Assembly (NCBI GenBank): GCA_025642065.1
Contig: JAODUP010000154.1
Coordinates: 486,001 to 550,000 of the forward strand
Source of the DNA: Paralvinella palmiformis
Taxonomy: Eukaryota; Annelida; Polychaeta; Terebellida; Alvinellidae
Direction: 5' to 3'
Length of the DNA: 64,000 nt
Of this stretch, positions 57,267 to 64,000 are shown one piece after another. The position numbers were made by a program, and so were the translations under genes. A model generated the notes under the pieces. It saw only the letters and a list, made by a program, of their open reading frames with translations, was not told where the DNA came from and did not search any database. Each line of letters opens with the position of its first letter. Position 1 is the first letter of the stretch.

Positions 57267-57634
57267 ACACGTGTGTGTGCGTGCGTGCGTGATGTGTGTA
57301 TGTGTGCGTGTATGCATGCATGAGTGTGCGTGTACACGTGCCTGTGTGCGTGTGCGCGTGCGTGCGTGCATGAATAGCATATTTTCATTTTGAAAGACTG
57401 AAATTTTCGATTCTGACCCATTTGGTGATCAGCTTCTGACAAACTCGGTCATCAGTTCTAATCGTACAGCGAGTACACCGAGTACGCCGAGTACACCGAG
57501 TATATCGATTACATAGAGTTCAAACTAGGCCAACATTGACTAACCAACGTCCTTTATCCAATAACGTCGAGGGCAATCCTATTAGCATTAATCTATTCCC
57601 TTTAACCCCATCCCAACCCCAACCCCCAGGACGT

Positions 57635-57790
57635 CTCACTGGCCAAGATGGTAAAGCGGTTGACTACCTATCTCTAGCAAGCCGGTTCAAATCCAGGTTT
57701 GTTATATCTGAAGGGTGTTTCATCTTTCCTTTTGACTTATTACCTTTGGATTTCCTCAATGGATCTCCTAATTTCCATAAACAAGAACGC
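57635..57790 (+). mobile_element. tRNA-derived SINE, plus orientation
   Basis: TGGCCAAGATGGTAAAGCGG (A-box region) and CGGTTCAAATCC (B box) are followed by the family body TATATCTGAAGGGTGTTTCA, TTATTACCTTTGGAT and a diverged end. Confidence 0.82.
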
Positions 57791-58351
57791 AGAAACGACA
57801 TAGCTCAAAATTCACGAATCGAATCATATCCAATCAAATCACAAACAGACGATGACGTCATCGATTCCGTCATCTCCGACATATATCAATCGAATAACGC
57901 GTTTTTTTCTCGAACCGTCCAAGCTGTTTCGGGCAATATCGAATCGTTCCCCAAATGTTGCCAACGAAAATCATATTTAGTTCGCGTCCAGACAGCAGCT
58001 GTTCTCTCTGCCGATAGGTGTCGCTGCGGCGGACGCTCTTCACGGTTCGATTAGACCGGACGTCGGTGAGAGATATCTGATACTAGAAGTACAATTATCG
58101 GGAGACGACCTCTTGGGGGAGTGGGAGGTCGGGAAAGTGATGGACAGAGAGGGAGGGGGGGTGATTCTCTGTCCGGGGACGAGGTGTACTTGGGTTACCT
58201 GAAGTTAACGAGTTGGCCTCCTCATCAACGCCCTCACCGCTTACTCAATTGTTCTTGCACCAAAGGTAGAATACCATTACCACGATTCGGGGTAGTTGTT
58301 GTTGTTGTTGTGGTTGTTGTTGCTCTTGCTGCTGCTGTAGTAATAATCCTC

Positions 58352-58928
58352 GAGTGAGTGAGTGAGTGAGTGAGTGAGTGAGTGAGTGAGTGAGTGAGTG
58401 AGTGAGTGAGTGAGTGAGTGAGTGAGTGAGTGAGTGAGTGAGTGAGTGAGTGAGTGAGTGAGTGAGTGAGTGAGTGAGTGAGTGAGTGAGTGAGTGAGTG
58501 AGTGAGTGAGTGAGTGAGTGAGTGAGTGAGTGAGTGAGTGAGTGAGTGAGTGAGTGAGTGAGTGAGTGAGTGAGTGAGTGAGTGTAGAGTGAGGAGGTGA
58601 GTGAGTGAGTGAGTGAGTGAGTGAGTGAGTGAGTGAGTGAGTGAGTGAGTGAGTGAGTGAGTGAGTGAGTGAGTGAGTGAGTGAGTGAGTGAGAGATGAG
58701 TGAGTGAGTGAGTGAGTGAGTGAGTGAGTGAGTGAGTGAGTGAGTAGGTGAGTGGGTTGATGAGTGTATGAGTGAGTGAGTGAGTGAGTGAGTGAGTGAG
58801 TGAGTGAGTGAGTGAGTGAGTGAGTGAGTGAGTGAGTGAGTGAGTGAGTGAGTGAGTGAGTGAGTGAGTGAGTGAGTGAGTGAGTGAGTGAGTGAGTGAG
58901 TGAGTGAGTGAGTGAGTGAGTGAGTGAG
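58352..58928. repeat. GAGT tetranucleotide array, about 577 bp
   Basis: Over 130 GAGT units, interrupted at about 58584-58598, 58691-58700 and 58745-58770. On the minus strand it reads as Thr-His-Ser-Leu repeats; this is not a protein gene. It is the longest simple repeat in the window. Confidence 0.97.
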
Positions 58929-59518
58929 AATTAGTTTAGATGCTGCGCTCCCCTTACCTGGTACAAACGACCGAGTGACGATTCCCTGAGGAAATGAATA
59001 ATCAGACCGGATCCTTTTATTGCAAGATGAAATATTGTATAGACACTGATAAAAACAGGTAACACGGATAACACAGGTAACACTGATAACACAGGTAACA
59101 CTGATATAACAGGTAACACTGGGGTTACCAACCCACAACCAGATGGCCTGCTGTTATGTTGTTATTGTTGTTATTGTTGTTGTTGTGGTTGTCCAATGAT
59201 AACTTGGCAATCTATTTTCGTGTTAGTGAGCAGTAATAAGAGATATCTAGATCTGTGATTTCAGCACAGGACCCCACGATGTGTGGGTTCCCCTTGGTGA
59301 CCGGTATGGGTGTTTCAGGTGTAAATATATGATCGATTGTGGGTAATTATGCAACATCGTCGATAATAGGGGGTGAGATTTCCACCGATGATTACGATCT
59401 AATGATCCATAATGTCTCCTGATTAATCTTTTGTTTGCTCCATATTGGATTATATCTACTGAGAGATGTAGGCAAATAAGGGAATTAATCTGATACAGGG
59501 TTCTTTTCTGGTGCATAC

Positions 59519-59524
<6 letters not shown>

Positions 59525-59575
<51 letters not shown>

Positions 59576-59615
59576 TGTGTTATACACACAGATGACACAC
59601 AACACACACACACAC

Positions 59616-59708
<93 letters not shown>
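59525..59708. repeat. GT-CA-TA-GA compound microsatellite
   Basis: GT run (59525-59580), CA-rich spacer, TA run (59622-59666), GA run (59667-59708). Confidence 0.95.
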
Positions 59709-59709
<1 letters not shown>

Positions 59710-60126
59710 GCATATATAAATCCACATGTCTCATGCCCAATAAACACCAAATAGAATGTTCTTAAGTCTCAGAAAGTCCCCGCGGGGGGGGGGTCGTCTC
59801 ACAGCCCCGCGCCTCTCCAAAGTGTACAAAACCTTCCACAAAGCGAGTCAACAACCGAAAAGTTCTCCTACAATCGGCAACGAAAGTATTCACCGACCAG
59901 TACAATATGTCTTCGGTGGATTCTTTTCTTGTCCTTGTCGAGCGAGCTGTCGTATGAAAAAGAATGCCGCCATTTTGTTTCGCCATAACTCCGGAGGCTC
60001 TCTCTCCGAGAATGACCGGACAAATGACGACTGAATAAAGATAAAGAGATCGAAAATGGTTTGACGAAAGGATGGGATAAAAAAACGTATATTCCTTATT
60101 GACATATTATGGCAATCTAATACATA

Positions 60127-60129
60127 GAG

Positions 60130-60185
<56 letters not shown>

Positions 60186-60214
60186 GGCGAAAGAGAGAGA
60201 GAGAAAGAGAGACG

Positions 60215-60259
<45 letters not shown>

Positions 60260-60290
60260 AGAGAGAGAGAGCGAGCGAGAGAGAGAGAGT
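60127..60290. repeat. GATA then GA array
   Basis: Six GATA units followed by about 140 bp of GA with GACGGCGA interruptions near 60181 and 60211. Confidence 0.93.
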
Positions 60291-61048
60291 TCAGATATGT
60301 TTGATCACGCCCTGGTATGCCTTCGCCGTCAGATGTTTGTTCAAATTTACTTAGCTCCGAAAGTTTGTTTAACTTTCTTTTTTTGCCGTTCGCCGAATGC
60401 GACGTCCAGATCATGGGAAAGATCGCAACCGGCCGAGGTAAATACCAAAATTGGCCAAAAAGAGGGCACGTAATCGGCGTAAAGGCCACGTATTTCAGAT
60501 CGGGGACCCTTTTTGTGGGGGTCTCAGTGTTGCCGGTCTTCGGGGCGTTAACTGATGAAGGAAGATATTAGCTTATTTGCGCCACGTCGGCTATTAAAAG
60601 CTCGTCTCGGGACCACCGTCATCGCCCCGAAAACGAGACTATGACGTAATATCTTCTCCGACGCTAAGATACGACCATCTTATCATGACGATGTGAATGT
60701 TACCATTTATATATTTTTATTTGTTTCATTTTATTTTATTTTTATTTGCCCATCTACAAAGATAATTATCTCATATTTTGGGTTTAATTAAGAGCTGTCT
60801 TTGATTTTGGAAATTTTTGCAAATAGTCACTCGTTTTTAGAATATTGATTATATGCGGTCAGTTAAATAATATTAATCTATAACTGATTGGAATGAGGGA
60901 GAAAATTTAAAAAATCCTAGATAAAGTAAAAACAAACTAATTGAGATTAATACAATTATTAAATCATACATTTTATGAACACAGACTGATTATTAATAAT
61001 TATTTTAAAACAAAGTGTATTAGAAGTGTATATATTTATGTATGTATG

Positions 61049-61049
<1 letters not shown>

Positions 61050-61102
<53 letters not shown>
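61050..61102. repeat. TA microsatellite
   Basis: Uninterrupted TA run of about 52 bp in AT-rich DNA. Confidence 0.92.
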
Positions 61103-61105
<3 letters not shown>

Positions 61106-61886
61106 TTTTCTCTATATATTGTGAAAGAATATATTTTTAATATTTCATTTTCCTCTAGGATATATTGTTAGTTTTAATTTCATGTTTATTAATAATATAA
61201 GTCGGAAATATGTCTCTGGTATATTTTATAAAACGTTGTATTTACTCCTAAGAGGAGAAGGAAAAATATAAATGAATACATAATATTATGTTGGTATGTA
61301 ATTATCTTATGTTGTTAATTATAATTACTTCACGTCTAGCGCTGAATTAAGGGATACCCAATTCTGGTATAAATTCCATACCCAAAACACGACAATTGGG
61401 TATCTCCATTCCCCCCCTAATACCCGCTCCCATAAAGTGACAGAGAAGCTTCCTTCCCAGCCGAGTATTTACCGAGTCGTTAATATTACTGTACACTAAA
61501 TACTCGACGGTCTATATACTCAGAGTACACACAGAGTAAGACGGAGAGTAACACAACAGAGTCTTACTTCAATATATATAACGTGACAAATATTTAAACT
61601 TATCAACACACAAAATAGACACGATTAAATCAATGTTATATTGCCTTTATCATATTTGTTAGTGTAATATTTGTTGATATAATACTATAGTATATGGACA
61701 TAGAGGTACTTCTGTTGGCGATTTCTAACGTCTTCTATCTCTTTGTTGTCATCTGAACACATCATTATGTGTATCTAGTTGTCATAGTCTGGTGTCAGTT
61801 AGAGAGGTGGACATGTTTGAATCATCTTCATGTAATTGTAGTAGGCACGTGCGCGTCTGTGTATACATGTAAATATATGCGCAGGG

Positions 61887-61887
<1 letters not shown>

Positions 61888-61924
<37 letters not shown>
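61888..61924. repeat. TA microsatellite
   Basis: TA run immediately left of the first 73-bp repeat copy. Confidence 0.9.
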
Positions 61925-61926
<2 letters not shown>

Positions 61927-61950
61927 ATAGTGAGTGCGTGTGCGTGCGTG

Positions 61951-62023
61951 CGGAAGTTAAACTCCATCGCTGTCAGTATAAATATATGTTGATTGACAGT
62001 AAGAGAAAAATGGCGCGAAATTT
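61951..62023 (+). repeat. 73-bp perfect repeat, copy 1
   Basis: Identical over 73 bases to 62619-62691. It begins CGGAAGTTAAACTCCATCGC and ends TGGCGCGAAATTT, with an inverted CTGTCA/TGACAG pair inside. Followed closely by a TA array. Confidence 0.95.
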
Positions 62024-62037
62024 AGGTGCAGTAAAAG

Positions 62038-62134
62038 GATATATATATATATATATATTTTATATATATATATATATATATACGTGCGTGCGTGCGTGCG
62101 TGCGTGTGCGTGTCTGTTTGTGTGGATGCGTGTG

Positions 62135-62206
<72 letters not shown>
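62038..62206. repeat. two TA arrays with a GTGC-rich spacer
   Basis: TA array 62038-62083, a CGTG/TGTG spacer, then TA array 62138-62206. Confidence 0.93.
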
Positions 62207-62212
<6 letters not shown>

Positions 62213-62618
62213 TAACTTTTTAAGTGATCATGTCCAAAATACTCTAATTTTTACTAGTTTAATTCTATATTTAATATACAGAGCCATATTTAAAACAATC
62301 CACGCTTTCTAACTTCAAATACGTTATCACAATTATCGACAATGAGTTATATCGATCAATATTTATGTTTTCATAAGCGACTAAATGTTAGATCGATTAA
62401 CATATAGATGAGTAGTTACTGACGTAGTCGACGTTTACTGAAGATGACACTTTATTGAAAACATTCTAGCTTTTTGCCGCCGCGTATCAGTAACAGATAA
62501 CGTTTTCTTCCGCCTTTGATAACATGTTATGGTAACATCTTATAATAACTTGTTATGATAACTTTTTATGGAATGTTTAAATGCAGTGTACTTATTGACA
62601 TATATAAGATTCCTCCAA

Positions 62619-62691
62619 CGGAAGTTAAACTCCATCGCTGTCAGTATAAATATATGTTGATTGACAGTAAGAGAAAAATGGCGCGAAATTT
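62619..62691 (+). repeat. 73-bp perfect repeat, copy 2
   Basis: Second copy, 668 bp from the first and in the same orientation. The following GGT...AAAAGG...TATATA also resembles copy 1 with small indels, so homology runs into the TA array. Confidence 0.95.
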
Positions 62692-62705
62692 GGTGGTAAA
62701 AGGCA

Positions 62706-62706
62706 G

Positions 62707-62797
<91 letters not shown>

Positions 62798-62806
62798 ATA
62801 TATAAG
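62706..62806. repeat. TA array, about 100 bp
   Basis: Almost uninterrupted TA repeat next to the second 73-bp copy. Confidence 0.93.
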
Positions 62807-62904
62807 TATTACATCTAACACGAAAATTAAATTGATGCCGATTTTCTTTACATCCATGTAATGTAAATGTTATTGTTTACGACCTATTTTTTTTACACGC
62901 GATA

Positions 62905-63035
62905 GACTAAATGGACCGAGTGACTTCATACCCTTCTGACATAGCTCGGCCGGGATTTGAACCCAGATACTATAGATCTTTGGCCAACAACCGGGTTACC
63001 CGTTAGGCCATGCGAGTGCCCTATACGTCCCTTTA
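62905..63035 (-). mobile_element. tRNA-derived SINE, minus orientation
   Basis: On the minus strand: GGGCACTCGCATGGCCTAAC (A-box region), GGGTTCAAATCCCGGCC (B box), then GCTATGTCAGAAGGGTATGA and ACTCGGTCCATTTAGTC. Confidence 0.85.
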
Positions 63036-63108
63036 CGAGCAACCGTGTTGGCTAGCATGCACACACAAGTACGCGCACGCGTTCACACGATCTCAAAATC
63101 ATGCACGT

Positions 63109-63136
63109 ACACACACACACACACACACACACACAT
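63109..63136. repeat. CA microsatellite
   Basis: CA run close to the SINE at 62905; an ATC run lies at 63927-63951. Confidence 0.88.
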
Positions 63137-63367
63137 TTTCAGTAATAGACTTCCTTAAATTAACACTAATAGTCCGAGTTTGTTAATAGACTAACGTCAA
63201 AGTGTGTTTAGCAATATCCTTTAATGTCCAGTCGACACACGGACAGACACGACCGTGGAATGTTGGTCATTATAAATGGCGTTCGGTTTACTTTTAAACG
63301 AAGTTCAAACAGGATAATGCCACAATGAAACGACAACGAAAAGACAACACCTTCTTCGTTGAGGGAC

Positions 63368-63429
63368 GGGGGGGGGGGGTTGTGAATGGGGTTGGGACGT
63401 GGAGTAGGTCGGGGGGGGGGGGTAGGGGG
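63368..63429 (+). other. G-rich cluster, possible G-quadruplex
   Basis: Two runs of about 12 G plus runs of 4, 3 and 5 within 62 bp. Quadruplex formation is inferred; the runs may also be sequencing-prone. Confidence 0.45.
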
Positions 63430-64000
63430 AGGAGGTTCCGGGCCGTGTACAACCGCACAACATACGATAATCCAAGCTAAGTATCTGGCCTAAGTCCATA
63501 CCGCGCTATAGGCCGACAAGGTAACCCCACTCCCCATCTAAACCGTATTACGTTAGGTTTGTTTACCTGGTCGAAGACTCGTGTTAAGTGAATCAAACTG
63601 TGGCTTTTTTGGCGTCGATGTGTTTGTTACGAGCCAGCCTTTGTCTCAGCTCCCTCTGTTTGCTAGCTATTATCGTCGAGTTTGTCTTAAAGATTACGGT
63701 AACCTTTGGTCTTGTCACCGAGCTGAATGGCGGCGTCCATCCAGTGACATATAGGTACGTTGTCCTCGGCAGCGACGATGATGGCCAGGAATTTTGATTG
63801 CTCTCCAAGCCCAAGTGTATCCGTCTTACGGGCAAGTCTTATACAGAGAGAGAATATTGACGGGGGATCTATATAGACGGTAGACTGTCGAACGTAAGGA
63901 TAATGTCATCTTAATATAGCAACACTATCATCATCATCATCATCATCATCATTAGTATCACCATCATTACCATCAATCATCACAGTGATTATTTTAGTTA

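Noticed and set aside
57536..58054. 172-codon plus-strand frame
   Set aside because: It runs through a SINE (57635-57790) and has no domain or splice context.
58245..59138. 297-codon minus-strand frame rich in THSL repeats
   Set aside because: It is the translation of the GAGT tetranucleotide array plus short flanks; no start context, splice support or domain.

Overview
The window is nuclear DNA of an animal, not a bacterium or virus. Genes are split into many exons with GT-AG introns, promoters and tRNA-derived SINEs are eukaryotic in style, and about half the window is intron or intergenic DNA full of microsatellites. Gene content and repeat style fit a marine invertebrate, most likely a lophotrochozoan such as a mollusc. 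That placement is inference, since no ribosomal or mitochondrial marker is present.

Three protein-coding genes are supported. (1) The last coding exon of STIP1/HOP (co-chaperone linking Hsp70 and Hsp90) runs off the left edge, + strand, stop at 73-75. (2) A complete 12-exon cytochrome P450 of the CYP46A1 type (cholesterol 24-hydroxylase family) lies on the - strand, 4079-14623; all phases join to a 492-residue protein with every P450 hallmark. (3) A complete 11-exon MIPOL1 gene (mirror-image polydactyly 1, coiled-coil protein) lies on the + strand, 14832-49621; all phases join to 580 residues. STIP1 and CYP46A1 are tail to tail. CYP46A1 and MIPOL1 are head to head with only 208 bp between start codons, so they probably share a bidirectional promoter; it holds a CREB/ATF-like palindrome and an inverted CCAAT box.

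Layout: 76-4078 is intergenic with a degraded LINE reverse-transcriptase tail and one copy of a ~250-bp dispersed repeat. 4.1-14.6 kb is CYP46A1, whose first intron holds three minus-oriented SINE copies. 14.8-24.4 kb carries MIPOL1 exons 1-8. 24.4-40.05 kb is one 15.6-kb intron, then exons 9 (40.1 kb), 10 (42.9 kb) and 11 (49.6 kb). 49.6-64 kb shows no gene, only microsatellites, SINEs and a ~577-bp GAGT tetranucleotide array.

Base composition changes inside MIPOL1. The left ~22 kb is AT-rich and CpG-poor; from about 22.4-25 kb onward the non-repeat DNA is GC- and CpG-rich. MIPOL1 is a known bystander in the deuterostome pharyngeal gene cluster (nkx2.1, nkx2.2, pax1/9, slc25a21, mipol1, foxA). 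One testable reading is that the right two thirds of the window belongs to the regulatory territory of a developmental gene outside it. CTCF-like motifs near the transition fit that idea but do not prove it. I found no CRISPR array, no tRNA or rRNA gene, and no clearly new multi-gene system.
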